The notes under the pieces are model-generated. The model saw only the letters and a list, made by a program, of their open reading frames with translations. It had not been told where the DNA came from and made no database searches. From positions 103,933,619-103,997,618 of the forward strand of contig CM060947.1 in assembly GCA_030765055.1 (NCBI GenBank): 64,000 nucleotides of DNA. Reading direction: 5' to 3'. Shown here piece by piece: positions 1 through 11,489 of the stretch; within the stretch, counting starts at the first letter, position 1, and the number at the start of each line of letters is the position of its first letter. Origin of the DNA: Mantis religiosa. Taxonomy: Eukaryota; Arthropoda; Insecta; Mantodea; Mantidae. The position numbers were made by a program, and so were the translations under genes.

Positions 1-407
1 CGGTCGTCTACTTGATCCATCCGCTTGCCCAGCTTCGTGACGTCATCCCTCACGCCGGCCAACTGTACCTCAAATTTGGCGGCGAGGACCTCGTTCGCCT
101 CCATTTCCGTGGCCAGACTGTCGTTCGCGGCCCTCATTTCTGTGGTCAATTCGGTCTTTATTTCTTCCATCTTCTCGGTGATGTTGTCGTTGGCCGTCAT
201 CATTTGTTTCAACTCGGCGGTGAGGTTGTTATTTGCCGCTTCCATTTTTGTTGTTAACTCGTTCATCTTCGCGGCCAAGTTGTTATTTGCCGTCTTCATT
301 TGTTTGAGTTCCGCGGCCAGGTTGTTATTTGCCGCTTCCGTCTTCTCTGTTAATTCGGCCTTCATTTCCATCATCTTCTCGAACAATTTTTCCAATGCCG
401 CGTCCAT
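1..407 (-). CDS. Gypsy-type gag, N-terminal part (runs off left edge)
   Basis: From the ATG at 407-405 the minus strand is open for all 135 codons to the window edge, beginning MDAALEKLFEKMMEMK. The protein is a long coiled coil made of repeated NNLAAELKQM / NDSLATEM heptad-like blocks, followed by QLAGVRDDVTKLGKRMD. The same N-terminal design is seen in the gags of the two other Gypsy elements in this window (minus strand near 17.9 and 39.7 kb). A primer-binding site and LTR lie just upstream, so this is the 5' end of an LTR retrotransposon whose pol and 3' LTR lie outside the window. Confidence 0.8.
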   Translation of the reverse strand, partial: MDAALEKLFEKMMEMKAELTEKTEAANNNLAAELKQMKTANNNLAAKMNELTTKMEAANNNLTAELKQMMTANDNITEKMEEIKTELTTEMRAANDSLATEMEANEVLAAKFEVQLAGVRDDVTKLGKRMDQVDD

Positions 408-433
408 CGTTGTAATGTTCGGTGATGTTATCG

Positions 434-451
434 TCCCGCTTCCTGACACCA
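434..451 (-). promoter_or_regulatory. Primer-binding site (tRNA-Leu-like)
   Basis: Read on the minus strand the 18 nt begin TGGTGTCAGG. One base separates them from the LTR edge at 453. They resemble the exact tRNA-Leu complement found in the Gypsy element at 17971-17988 but differ over the last third. Confidence 0.65.
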
Positions 452-452
452 G

Positions 453-917
453 TGTGACTTTGTGGGTTCGTGAAATGAAAAGTCCAATTGCACCACTCAA
501 AAATGTTCTTTATTTCCACCGACTTACAGTTAAACACAATTACGATTCACCAGTTCGTCCGTTACAATTCCACTTGCACTCGCGATTACGTAAACTCCTC
601 CGACGCAAGTACGCAGTCCGTCCTCTCACTGGGCGCTCCTCACAACTGTTCGCCAAACACTGACTGACTGACTCACCCAATTCAATCACTGCAGCCCTTT
701 TTATAGGAATATCACTGTTTTCTAGAAATATCTGGTTTCAGTGAATTACCGCGAAAGTTCCAGAGGATAGGGGAAGGGGAAAGAGGCGGCCAGCGACAAG
801 TGATACTCCCCTAATCAACCCTCAGTTAGTGGCTGAGATAGATGAGTGGGTGTGGCCCACATGGCTCTGGTCCCTTCTCAACTGTTGTTGATCTGACTTT
901 CTGCTAATTGGGTGACA
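453..917 (-). repeat. 5' LTR of the window-edge Gypsy element
   Basis: The segment runs from TGTGACTTTG (plus strand) to GGGTGACA, the same termini as the paired LTRs at 15528-15767 and 17991-18230. It is 465 bp, longer than those 240-bp LTRs, so this is a sister subfamily. A TTAT follows at 918-921. Confidence 0.75.
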
Positions 918-921
918 TTAT

Positions 922-1384
922 TATGACTTTGTGGGTTCGTAGAATTTGAAGTCTTGCTTGCAGAAATTTAAAATACTCTTTAGAGCATTAAACAGAAACT
1001 TTGTACAGCCTTTGCCACCTCTAAAAATGACGTGGCATACACAACAACAGTCAACAAGGTCTCTCATTACTTCACCACAGGTAAACAAATGAAAGAAATC
1101 ACTTGTGCTACACCTCAAATGTCCACACACTCACAACTACTACACAGCTGCACACACAATTAACAACTCGCTAGCAACTGACTCAGCTCTAACACTTGCA
1201 TGGGCTCTTATACCTCCAGTAATTTTCTAGAATGTAATCGATCGTTCGATAATGATCGGAATGCAGCAAAAGAAAGACAAAACTATCTCTATCTCTTTCT
1301 CTCTTGGCAAGCATTTAGTGCTGTCTCTGCCCATGCATAGCTTCAGCTTTACGGCGACTCCAACCAAAATTGCGATCGGCGACA
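922..1384 (-). repeat. Solo LTR of a related Gypsy subfamily
   Basis: It begins TATGACTTTGTGGGTTCGT (a one-base change from the family start) and ends GGCGACA. TTAT lies on both sides (918-921 and 1385-1388), a 4-bp target duplication. No internal Gypsy sequence is attached. It closely resembles the LTR at 39813-40264. Confidence 0.7.
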
Positions 1385-1388
1385 TTAT

Positions 1389-1920
1389 GCTCCAGTCCAA
1401 AGTTTGAATACATGCATATATCCCTGTTTTTATTGCTTTTTCAATTAATTTCTACTAACTACTGATGATTTAAAACACTAAATTGATAACTTAACTATGA
1501 TACATGTCAGGAGATGCATCATGACATATCAGTCTCTTCTCATTTTAATTTAGAAAGAAGTGTTACAATGGTAGAAAACATATAAGTAGTATTCTCATGA
1601 AGAAAGCAGTATTATTACGAACATGCTTGACAATTAGTCCAGCAAGGCCATTTTGCAGGCAATGGACACACCCTGTTAATTAAAATGGAGAAATTGGGAG
1701 CATGTTTAGATGGTGGAAGGCTTTTGATAGCACTACATAGACATCAATAGCATGTACTTTTCAGTCCCACTGTATGCAGGTAAACAGATTCCGCAAATCT
1801 GTATGTTTCATTTCTTGACATATTTGCATGTGCAGTATAATAGTTACATGTACTTTTTACTTTCAAATGAAGTTATTTAGCTCCAACCCCTCTTTTTCAA
1901 CAGTAATCCTTAATACCTAC
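1389..1920. other. Intronic, unassigned
   Basis: AT-rich, with no recognisable coding or repeat signature. It belongs to the QTRT2 intron that continues to the left. Confidence 0.5.
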
Positions 1921-2109
1921 CACAGTAGCTTCAATAACTGGTCCCACACTTTCCAGAGAAAGATGCTCCACTTCAGGACCATTGCTATGCAGACCATCAA
2001 TTACAAAACCAAGCACTGGGCTGAGTGCTAAATGTTTTGCAGACTTTTCTCTTGCTACAATGTTGTATCCTCCTTCCACCATGCCAATCAAACTGCTCTT
2101 TTGTAGTAG
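1921..2109 (-). CDS. QTRT2: QTRT2 exon 5 (63 codons)
   Basis: The acceptor is TTTTCAG (2110 upward) and the donor GTAGGT (1920 down). There are 63 codons, phase 0 to 0, starting LLQKSSLIGMVEGGYN and including GFVIDGLHSNGP. The I(G).(I/V)EGG motif followed by R..SA and G(F).(I/L)DG is the most recognisable block of the TGT/QTRT2 family. The next coding exon is not visible in 1-1920, most of which is Gypsy sequence, so the gene continues to the left of the window. Confidence 0.93.
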
Positions 2110-2931
2110 CTGAAAATAAAGTTATAAAAGTGAAAATATGTTAATATCTTAAAAAAACAAAGGAAGAGGTTACAAAACTGGATAATATTAAGTTGTAATA
2201 TAATTTATGCCCAAAGAGAAAACATAATTGAAAAGACTGATAACAGAATTTACTTTTTCAGCAAAAGTTATTCTACAAGAACAGAAATGAGTGAGTGAGT
2301 GAGTGAGTGTGTGGTGTTTTAGGGCCCGTCGACAATAAGGTCATTTGGGCCCGAACAGAAATGATATTTAATGAAATACATAAAAATGATTTTTCGATAA
2401 ATGTGCCATAAAAGAGAAAAATTTGACTCTTTTCCCATAAGAATCCTTTTTCAAAAGAAGGGTTACAGAAGTATACACAGAATGACAATGAAATTCCAGC
2501 ATACATTATGTAAGATCCTACATATTACAGTCACCCATAGTCCCTGGAAAAAATTAACAAGTCTGGAGACTGCAAACTTTTAAAATGACCCAAGATGTTC
2601 TGTAGAAAAGCTGATTACATTCCTTATCCAGTGAGGTTATACTAGATGACATATGAAAGTATGAATGAACACACAAATGAAATTTCAAGACTTACACTGG
2701 TACTATTCAACCTAAGGAACAAGAAAAACCTCAAGTAAAATCCTCAGTCAATAGAGTTTGAACCTGGGCTCTCAGAACAAGAAGAAGGAACTAAAAGATT
2801 TTCTTAAAATTGAATCAAGTAGTGCTTTTAGCATTTGTTGTCTTCCTTGAGAAGTTTTCTTAGTTTCATGAAACTATCTGAAAATATTGTAGTATGAGCT
2901 TTTTGTTAAATGAGTATGAAACAATCTTAAA
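2110..2931. other. Intron 4, unassigned left part
   Basis: AT-rich. It contains a short (TGAG)n run at about 2288-2310 followed by GGGCCCGTCGACAATAAGG, which may be a SINE scrap. Nothing else is recognised. Confidence 0.4.
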
Positions 2932-3070
2932 CTCTCCTCCTCCTCCTCCTCCTCCTCCTCCTCCTCCTCCTCCTCCTCCTCCTCCTCCTCCTCCTCCTCC
3001 TCCTCCTCCTCCTCCTCCTCCTCCTCCTCCTTATCCTTCTTCTTCTTCTTCTTTTTCTTCTCCTTTTTTT
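2932..3070. repeat. (CTC)n / (TTC)n microsatellite
   Basis: About 33 uninterrupted TCC/CTC triplets to 3030, then TTC-rich sequence. A poly-proline reading frame across it is a by-product. Confidence 0.97.
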
Positions 3071-3264
3071 TGGGAGGGGGTACGTTAATGAGGAAAAGTA
3101 ATTTTTAATAAAATTTTTTACAAGATGTCAGTTTCTTGTGCATACATGTTGGCAATAAACACACAATTAACACAAATAGCACAACTTTTTAATACTATAT
3201 AAAAGCCAGCATAGAAGTGGCAAAGATTATTCTCAATAATCATGTTGCAAGTGCAGCACAAGCA

Positions 3265-3640
3265 AAGCTTGGCATTGAATTTTTCAGTGTGGCTCTACTC
3301 ATCCAAACCTTAGCCTATGCATGGCTAGCGTGAAAGAAATGAATATTTCCATCAATTGACCTAAAAAAAATCACAGTGATTTAACTATAAAGACTGGGAC
3401 CTAGTGCTTACAGCATAGTAAGTCTCATAGAAGGTGCCTGTCTCATAGCATATGAGAACCCCTAGTGGTCTAATGGGAAACATACGAGTCAGTTGGAGAA
3501 TTTAATGTCATGTCGGCAGGTTGGCCATAGTAGCTCAGTGGTTTAGAGCAACCGCATGGAGAGCAGGAGATCTGTGGTTCAAATCCTGGCTATGGCATTG
3601 CATTTTTCAGTCTGGCTCTACTTATCTTGCACTATTTTGT
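3265..3640 (+). repeat. SINE family A, old head-to-tail copy
   Basis: It starts with the 3' tail of one unit (GGCATTGAATTTTTCAGTG), then a full diverged unit ending in a tRNA-like part. That part has an A-box-like TAGCTCAGTGG (3532 on) and a B-box-like GGTTCAAATCC (3577 on). It is the same unit that forms the 312-bp array at 61.3-64 kb. Confidence 0.75.
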
Positions 3641-3908
3641 ACTAACATCTTGAATTAATTATAGAACCCAGGAACAGATAAGTATAAGTTTTGCAAACAA
3701 TGACATTTACTCTTTTGATTAATTTGCATTTTCAAGTTTAATTTCTCAGGGAAAATATGAAGTTATAGGTAACTTAATTTAACTTTGGATCCATCATTAA
3801 TAATATAGGTAAATCATACACACATATTTGTGAGATTCATTACTTCTAATTCTGAAGAATTTTCTGTTCTTTATAGATATAATTCAAAGCATAAAAGAAA
3901 AATTTTAC

Positions 3909-4065
3909 CTGGGAATCCTTGTGTCTTTTCAAACATTTATCATGAAGTTTCTGTGATCGATCAACAGCTTTCTGGACTCGCTTTTTTGAACTTGAAATAT
4001 TTGTATCTCCATCACATAATGCTTGGTACGCATCAGGCTGGAATGATTCCATTATGTCCATATAC
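3909..4065 (-). CDS. QTRT2: QTRT2 exon 4 (157 bp, phase 2 to 0)
   Basis: The acceptor is TATTCTAG (4066 upward) and the donor is CAG|GTAAAA (3908). After one base completing a split codon, 52 codons begin YMDIMESFQPDAYQALCDGD and contain SKKRVQKAVDRS. The QP...Q.L.DG element and the KR..K.VDRS element are hallmarks of the TGT fold in QTRT2, part of the barrel around the substrate pocket. Length and phase fit both neighbours exactly. The annotated frame runs open a little into the introns on both sides, which explains a longer chance ORF there. Confidence 0.93.
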
Positions 4066-4411
4066 CTAGAATATGAATGATTTGGCTTACATTTGGTGAT
4101 AAGTAATTTCATATTTTAACAATAAATGCAGATTGGGGTAATTCAGATCACTGAGATATGAATTTAGAACAGGAGTTCTGCAGTTCAAACATTATCATGA
4201 CCATCACGCTTGACTGAGTTTACTCTCCGGATTTTTCTTAGTACTGATTTAGCTGGCAAATGCTGGAGTGATACCCTAAATTTAGATCTGAAACGTTTAC
4301 TTCAGTAATCACTTCATTTTGTGTTTCATTAGTGCCCCTGTCTGTGACACCTCTTTAGAGGGGCATACCTGCACTCAATTCTCAGGCTGAAGAGGTTGAA
4401 ATAAGCCCTGA

Positions 4412-4640
4412 AATGCCTGCCTCAGTAGCATAGATGGTAGCGTGTCTGCCTCACATTCAAAAGGTTCCGAGTTCGAATATCAGTCAGGGTGAGTTATCTG
4501 GATGAGGTTTTCCCTTATCCTGGAAAAGGAATGTCGGGTAACTATAAGCTCTATGAAACCTGGGCTCATTTGAGCATCATTTCACCAATTCCATTCATCG
4601 TCCGATATGACTTAACGTTGGAGGATGTAAAATTAAAAAA
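4412..4640 (+). repeat. tRNA-derived SINE, family B
   Basis: A tRNA-like head (TAGCGTGTCTGCC...GAGTTCGAAT) is followed by a conserved body GTGAGTTATCTGGAT, TTTGAGCATCATTTC and CCGATATGACTTAACGTTGG. Other copies lie at 10330, 11092 (reverse) and 50866. Confidence 0.8.
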
Positions 4641-5021
4641 AGCCCTGAAACAGCATTGGGTGAGATAAACCCAGAATCCCCCTAGTAGTAGTACTCAATT
4701 CTCAGAAATACTGAACTGATAAAAAAACTTTACATATTACAAGTATTATTTGTAAAGTGTAACTCTAGAAGTAAGAAGATCCTTGCACATTCAGCATTAA
4801 AACAGAGGAATGATTAGATGGTTAAAAACTAGATCTGGTGAAAAAGAAGGTCTGTGCCATCTTCACGGTCTGTGCCGTCATGGTACCCCTCCCATACCCT
4901 ATCTCGAAGTGTGCTTCGAGCAGGTGCCCTCCAATCTCCAAGTGGTGCTTTCCATATGGATAAGCTGTTCAACATGCACACCCCAGCTTTAAGCACCTAC
5001 CACAGGAATAACCACCTATGT

Positions 5022-5258
5022 GAAATGAAATGTGTAGTGTTTAACGCCCGCTTTTACTACATATGGCACCGCAGGCGGTGACACTGATGATACATGAGAT
5101 GAAGATGGAGCATCGGTGGAATGAGATGGCAGGGGAAACCGGAGGTCCTGGAGAAAACCTGCCCCAGCGCTGTGTTGCCCACCACAAATCTCACTTTGCG
5201 GTCACCTGGGATCGAATCCGGGTCGCCTTGGTGAGAGCCAAGCAGTCTAAGATATGAC
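5022..5258 (-). repeat. tRNA-derived SINE, family C
   Basis: On the minus strand a tRNA-like head contains CTTGGCTCTCACCAAGGCG and GATTCGATCCCAGGTGACC, followed by a body with CACAGCGCTGGGGCAGG and GTAAAAGCGGGCGTTAAAC. Copies lie at 26640, 49750 and, weaker, 51185. Confidence 0.8.
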
Positions 5259-6795
5259 CACCTATGGTTCCTCACTCCAAGCCATTCTGAGAACATGTGG
5301 ATGATTACACCAGGATTCCAACAGTGGTAACATGTCAGATCATGATACTATTAGCACAAGCTGGGCCCTCAAGGAGCTACATAGGTGTACATGAAAATGT
5401 GGACAGGCCATATACAAGGCTACACATGGGGTTGTCTCAATCTTTGCACCTGTAACCTCCAAAGAGCATACATGTCGGAAGCCGCGCTGAAATGGTGGGA
5501 AAGAGCTATGGAAATATGATAAATCCCTGTTGGGGAGAAAGCAGTTAATAAAGCTAAACCTTATAATAATCATAACATCTAAAAGAAGAAGGTAATGAGC
5601 TCTGACAAGACAGCACATAGATGTGATAGTTGGAGGTGGAAGCAGTGAAATGACTGTGAGCGGCTCGGGACCCCAGGACCGCCAAATCCTGCCCCTACCA
5701 TAGTAGGCCCCTGGGGAACGAAACAATTTTTTTATATATATATAACTGAGAATATCACTGGCATGAGTGTGATTTAAACTGATGAAATAAATTTGGGAGG
5801 TATAAAACCTAGGCATTAATTAATTAATTGATTTATTTGTGCTGCAATAGAATATTTATGGCAATACCAATTGCTTAACACTAAATATAATAGTGCAATT
5901 TTCATTTGCATTATCAAAGCTATGATTAAGTAATTTAAAATAAATGTTTTGAATGACCACGGCCTAAGTCCTTGATGCCTGCTGGTAGGCTGTTATGCTG
6001 CTAAAAACATAAAATTAAATTTCATTTGGATCTTTGCATAATTGCAAAATAATTTCTGATATTACAATTCCTGGGTCATAGTTATGATAGTAAGAATTCA
6101 ATTTAGAAATAATTGATATTCTTTTTTAAACTCCACTAAACAGTGGAGAATAAATGTAGAAGATATAATAATTATTTGGAGATTGTTAAATAAAGATTTA
6201 CAATGTTTACTATATCTGAACTTAGTTATAATTCTAACACTTTCTTTTGAAGTATAAATTAAATGTTAGAAGAGCCTTGATTACCCAGTATGGTTTCTCC
6301 TGACTTTCACCCTTTCCTTTTAGATCAACATCATATCAATTTCAGATACATATTGTCATGATAGGAATGAATACCTACAGTAAAGAACTAAGTATGAGAC
6401 TTAACTATGACACTCCAGAGCACCACCTTTGTTATTTGCCAAAAAGAGCACACAAATGGAATATTCAAGGACAGCCACTGGTTGGCATCATTAGCTGGAA
6501 GTATGTGCCTCTTTTTTGTGCTGAGCTCATGTTCAAGACTATCCAATTTCAGAATATCTAGAAGAATCAACTTTCAGAATATTCCATCCAGATAATTCGA
6601 GAGACTTCAGTTTCCAGAACATTTCTTCCTCAATCCCTGACTATAAAAGAGAGTGCAAAAGTCAGTGTAACAGTTCAGTTCAGAGTTGTGAGTGAGTTGG
6701 ATGGAGAGTTAGTTGTCAGCAAGCAATTGGAGTGTTAGAAGTCTCCAAGCAGTGAACGTAGAGAAGCTACAAGAAGCATAAATTGGCTCAGAAAC
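5259..6795. other. Intronic, mostly unassigned; possible LTR-like promoter at 6640-6790
   Basis: No coding signature is seen. Around 6642 the sequence CTATAAAAGAGAGTGC is followed by TCAGTTCAGAGTTGTGAG-type repeats, which looks like the U3/R boundary of an LTR, but no second copy or gag/pol was found. Confidence 0.3.
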
Positions 6796-6807
6796 ATAAG
6801 AAATATT

Positions 6808-7452
6808 GAGATTCAACTGTATTGGAACACCACAGTGAAGCGAAAAATTATTAAATTTTAGATGAGTCGCGTTTTTTACACATCTGTTTCACTTTCGTAC
6901 CTATTTTGAGGACATGTTTCGCAAATCTTCGCTTGCATCTACGGCTCTTGTGCGACTGACGCTAGATCCAGCGGTGTGGGTAATTCTGGGGTTGTTGCTG
7001 CCATCTGTTGATTTAGTGATGAACTGAAATGTGGGATTCTCTTCTAGCGGGATTTCAAAGTTCATTAGTTGGTTTTTATGTTTTTCTATGTATATCCTCT
7101 CCCATATGACGAGTTCACTATGTTTTTGTACGTATTTTAGTAATTTTGTGCACAAAATTACTAAAATACGTACAAAAACATAGTGAACTCGTCATATGGG
7201 AGAGGATATACATAGAAAAACATAAAAACCAACTAATGAACTTTGAAATCCCGCTAGAAGAGAATCCCACATTTCAGTTCATCACTAAATCAACAGATGG
7301 CAGCAACAACCCCAGAATTACCCACACCGCTGGATCTAGCGTCAGTCGCACAAGAGCCGTAGATGCAAGCGAAGATTTGCGAAACATGTCCTCAAAATAG
7401 GTACGAAAGTGAAGCAGATGTGTAAAAAACGCGACTCATCTAAAATTTAATA
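6808..7452. mobile_element. Palindromic Penelope-like element, family 1
   Basis: The insert is flanked by ATAAGAAATATT at 6796-6807 and 7453-7464, a 12-bp target duplication. Positions 6847-7454 form a near-perfect palindrome centred between 7150 and 7151 (GTGCAC). I found one mismatch, near 6887/7414. Both arms encode the same 84-residue C-terminal tail of a GIY-YIG/RT protein (KLLKYVQKHSELVIWERIY), once on each strand. An extra one-sided tail of about 40 bp on the left contains CACAGTGAAGCG. No full RT remains. Confidence 0.85.
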
Positions 7453-7627
7453 ATAAGAAATATTAGCACTGACATATTTGCTTCGTGTATTTGTAGAAGT
7501 GGAAACAGGCGTAAGTTAGCGCTGTACTGTTTTAGTAACAAAGTATGTCTAGTACAACTTTATATTGCCATTTGTCAGAATATATACATGCTGTCATAAG
7601 TGTATATGAAATAATGTGGAACTATCA

Positions 7628-8755
7628 CTAGATGAGAGGAGGGTATTATGGAACACCATTTACATGTCTAAAAATAATTGGTTTTTTAATAAAAATTGCC
7701 AAATCATCATGAGTACATACTATAACTAATTGTGAAAAACTGTCACTTGCAAAAAAAAAAAAAAAAAAAAAAATGCTATTCACCTTGTTCTTATAAAAAC
7801 AATGTATTTAGAAAAATGTTACAAATGGAGATTATTATGAAATTGTCAGATATTATGGAATAGGTGGTTTAAAACATTGAAACATTAATATGATTTCATA
7901 AATCATTAAACATGATTGGCTTAAAATATACAAAGTATCTATAAACTAATGCTTATAGGTATAGACCATAGACCATGTCAAGAATAACAGAAAAAATAGG
8001 TTTTGTTTGCATTTCATTGAATTTAATTTGTTTTTATACTTTGGATTTAAATTAGGCTATATTTCTATTTATATAACTAATAATAGTTGTTTAGCTACTA
8101 ATATTATACTTAAAACTCATTTTTAACTTTATTTCTATTCAACACATTTTGTACGGTCATATGAAACATTATACTTTTTACATCAGGTATTAAGAAATAC
8201 CTGGTATTCCATAATACCCGATGCATCATCTTGGACAACGGACATTTAAAGTACTCTGCAACACATTGCCAGCTAACAAACAACCATAGTGTAATAAACC
8301 ACAATTCTTTAGTGTATCTTATGCTTAACATCAATGTTCAAGTCACATGTGTACTAAGGGGTTAAAATGCTTGAAAATTTGCCTGCAAAAACTTTTGAAC
8401 ATCACAAAACATACTTTATTCCGTAGCAAGCGAAATGACAACAAAAAGCTGCCAACTCTCACTGCAGTGCATCATGGGAGTCTTTCTTGACTACTTCATG
8501 GTATTCCCATATAATAGCAGCAATAAACGGAGCCAAAATCTTGGTATCAGATATTTCCCGACTAATCCATGATGATCAGAAAAACTATATGTAGTTGGTT
8601 TGATTCTTTGTCACTTATATTTTTATATTATCGAGGGACTATTTTGGAAGCCATTGCCTCCATTTTCAGCCTCTCTTCAACTTAATTTTGATGTCACTGT
8701 TACTAAATTCCTCCAATCACGCATATTCCATAATACCCTCCGCTCCTCTACAAAA
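7628..8755. mobile_element. Possible non-autonomous DNA element with GGGTATTATGGAA ends
   Basis: GAGGAGGGTATTATGGAAC at 7632 and its reverse complement near 8725-8750 face each other, and a third, internal copy (TATTCCATAATACCC) lies at 8203. No transposase is recognisable. Part of the right half recurs inverted at 30725-30905. Confidence 0.35.
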
Positions 8756-9867
8756 ATGTTTAAAATTAGGGCAATTTAAAAAAAGATTATAAAACTAATA
8801 AAACAAAGACAAAATTATAAAAGACAAACACTTGTTCTTTTTTAATATTAAAAGTAGGTATTTCCTGTATGATAATTTGACTGTTAGAAATATTTTGTTT
8901 TAAATTTGAGTTAAATGACATGCATACCATCCCAAATAAATGCAGTAATTCTGTTCATCAATTAAGGAAATAAATTTACATCTGAAAGAGTTAGACTAAC
9001 AATATGTAAGACTAACAGTAGAGAGCAGAGGTGAAATATTCCAGATTCAGGTTTCTTCTGAAAAAAATTCTTGCATGTCACCACTTCTGTATTTGTCTGC
9101 AAAGCTATTAAATGACACTAAACAACTGTTTGCTTGTATATGACACTGTGTAAAGTTCTGTATACACAGTGTTCATTTTTATTTGTTATTTCCTGCCCTC
9201 CAATAGGGTAAGAATGACGTCATAGTTGACTGGTGAATCTATCTTGAAATCAGAATGCCCTCTACGGAGAAGAAGTGGCAATTTTTGCGGAACAGTAAGC
9301 AAATTACAGCGCTCTGAGTGTGGTTTAGCCAGTAACTAATACAACCAGGCTCTCCTTTCACCCCACTGATGGTAATCGTGATTAACATTCTAGTACACAT
9401 ATATGTATTAGTAGCACGTTTCTACTCTAAGAGCACCAGTTGAATGCTACTTTCCTAATGGCATTAAAATTGGTGCAACATATAAATAAAAATAATTTAA
9501 ACTGCTGCATAGAGGATTTATGCAATGCTATCCAGCATTCAGACAAGTCCCTCGGATCATAATGTTGTCAAAAGTGTCCACGTACCGTCAAATTGACATA
9601 CTTTTGTTTGCAACATAAACATCTTACTTTTATCAGTATATGATATAAATGTTTTTTCATTCTCACGCCTAATTAAATTTACGTTATTAATGTTGGTATC
9701 TTTGTCGTTTAAAACCAATAGGTGCATCAAACATTGCCAAGATACAGGAGTTGCAAAAAGAGACACAGGACGCTATAAAGTGACTGGTCCCAATCTAGAA
9801 GTAATAAATATAATAAATAATTATTATAAATATATAATATAAACAATCTGTTTCTTGATAGATAGTC
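8756..9867. other. Intronic, unassigned
   Basis: AT-rich. 9180-9400 is more balanced in composition and contains TGACGTCA-like sequence, but no coding, splice or repeat signature could be supported. Confidence 0.4.
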
Positions 9868-10312
9868 AACATGAAAAATTCAATGCCATGGCTGGGATTT
9901 GAACCACGGATCTCCTGGTTTCCATCCAGTCGCTCTAACCCATTGAGCTACCATGGCCAACGTGCCGTCCTGACATTAAATTCTACATTTGACTCATATA
10001 TTTTCCCGGTAGACCACTAGGGGCTCCTGCATCCGAGATACACTGTTTGTGGCGACTTACTATCGTAAGTACTTGAGTCCCAGAGTTCATCATTTAACTC
10101 TTAATATTTTAGTTAACTGATGGAAATTAACCACTTTTTCATACTAGCCGTATATAGGCTAAGGTCTTTGATAGAGTCAACATGAAAAATTCAATGCCAT
10201 GGCCAGGATTTGAACCACAGATCTCCTGGTTTCCATCCAGTCACTCTATCAAAGACCTTAGCCAATATACAGCTAGTACGAAGAAATGATTAATTTCCAT
10301 CAATTAACTACA
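9868..10312 (-). repeat. SINE family A foldback (stem / tRNA-like loop / stem)
   Basis: A full minus-strand unit is followed by a second tRNA-like segment and then an inverted piece of the unit tail. CTAAGGTCTTTGATAGAG (about 10159) pairs with CTATCAAAGACCTTAG (about 10245), and the pairing continues outward to the GGAAATTAA motif. The loop of roughly 80 nt is the tRNA-like segment with its B-box. Confidence 0.8.
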
Positions 10313-10329
10313 ATCTGTTTCTTTCCCGG

Positions 10330-10590
10330 CTCTGTGGTGTGAGGTAGCATGTGTGCCTCACACTCAAGAGGCTGCGAGTTTAAATCTCGCTAAAGATGAG
10401 TTATCCAGATAATGTTTTTTTCCCAGGGTTTTCCCTTATCCTACGAAGACGAATGTCGGGTAACTCTGAGCTCTAGGGACCTGGACTCATTTGAGCATCA
10501 TATCCACCATTTAATTCATTAATTTACTCATTCATTCATTTATTCATTTATTGTTCGATATGACGTGCACTGTTGAAAGGACAAACAAAA
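10330..10590 (+). repeat. tRNA-derived SINE, family B
   Basis: A head with GGTAGCATGTGTGCCTCAC and GAGTTTAAATC, then a body with GAATGTCGGGTAACTCTGAG and TTTGAGCATCATATCC. An internal ATTCATTT run follows. Confidence 0.75.
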
Positions 10591-11091
10591 TCTGTTTCTT
10601 TACTAAAATGTTTTGAAACTAATATGTTATTAATTTGGCATTCCTTTATTAAATTATATTAAGTTATATATCTTCACAGAGAAACACCAAAGTTCAAGAT
10701 ATTTTTTGTATTTATCCGTCATTTATAGTGTTCATATTCATTAAAACAAACTATAACAGTTATCATATCTACACACCAGGCAAAATTACGCACCTTTATA
10801 TTAGGTGGATAGGACCCACCTCTCAAATAGGCCTCAAAACTGCTGTCAGCACATCAAATACGATCGCAAGCCACTAGGGGAATTGTGTATAAACTCGCTC
10901 CATCAGCGAAGCTATTGATGACGTCAAATTTTGCACAGTAGAATCACAGATAAAGATGAACACCATGTATATGTCTTAATCTTGTGTTCCCCAACCTTTT
11001 CCTAATTTATGAGGCAAAAATATGTTTTAAACAATTTGCATAAAAATCACAATATACTTTAATAATCAACAGAAATGTTCAGATTTTTGAT

Positions 11092-11285
11092 GTTGTAATT
11101 TTACGTCCACCAACGTTAAGTCATATCGGACGGTGAATGAAATGGGTGAAATGACGATCAAATGTGTCCAAGGTCCATGGAGCTTAGAGCTACCTGACAT
11201 TCGTCTATCAGGATAAGGGAAAACCCTGGTAAAAACCTTATCCAGGGAACTCGCCCTGACCGAGATTCAAACTCGGGACCTAGAA
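11092..11285 (-). repeat. tRNA-derived SINE, family B
   Basis: Reverse copy: CCAACGTTAAGTCATATCGG at its 3' end and CGAGATTCAAACTCGGGACC at its tRNA-like head. Confidence 0.75.
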
Positions 11286-11489
11286 ATGTTCAGATATTCA
11301 TAAATCTGCTATAATTGTAGTTATATACATTATTTCTCTGTTAAATGAACCCACAATTTTATAAATACAATAATGCCAGTATTTATCACTTTAGGTAAAT
11401 AAATCCAGATTTTAGCACTCTTTATTATATATTTTGTTATTATAAATGTATAACAATTTGTAATTTTGTTACACAATTAGCCTATTATA

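Noticed and set aside
1389..1920. A sixth QTRT2 exon
   Set aside because: No minus-strand frame with the expected TGT-fold motifs and splice sites was found, so the next exon is presumed outside the window.
2894..3088. Poly-proline open frame
   Set aside because: Translation of a (CTC)n microsatellite; no flanking coding signal.
5340..5816. 158-codon minus-strand ORF
   Set aside because: No family resemblance; mixed low-complexity and SINE-like surroundings; probably chance.
9895..9965. Possible functional tRNA gene (also at 3530, 50870 and in the 61-64 kb array)
   Set aside because: A-box and B-box are present, but the acceptor and anticodon stems do not pair well and all are attached to SINE bodies.
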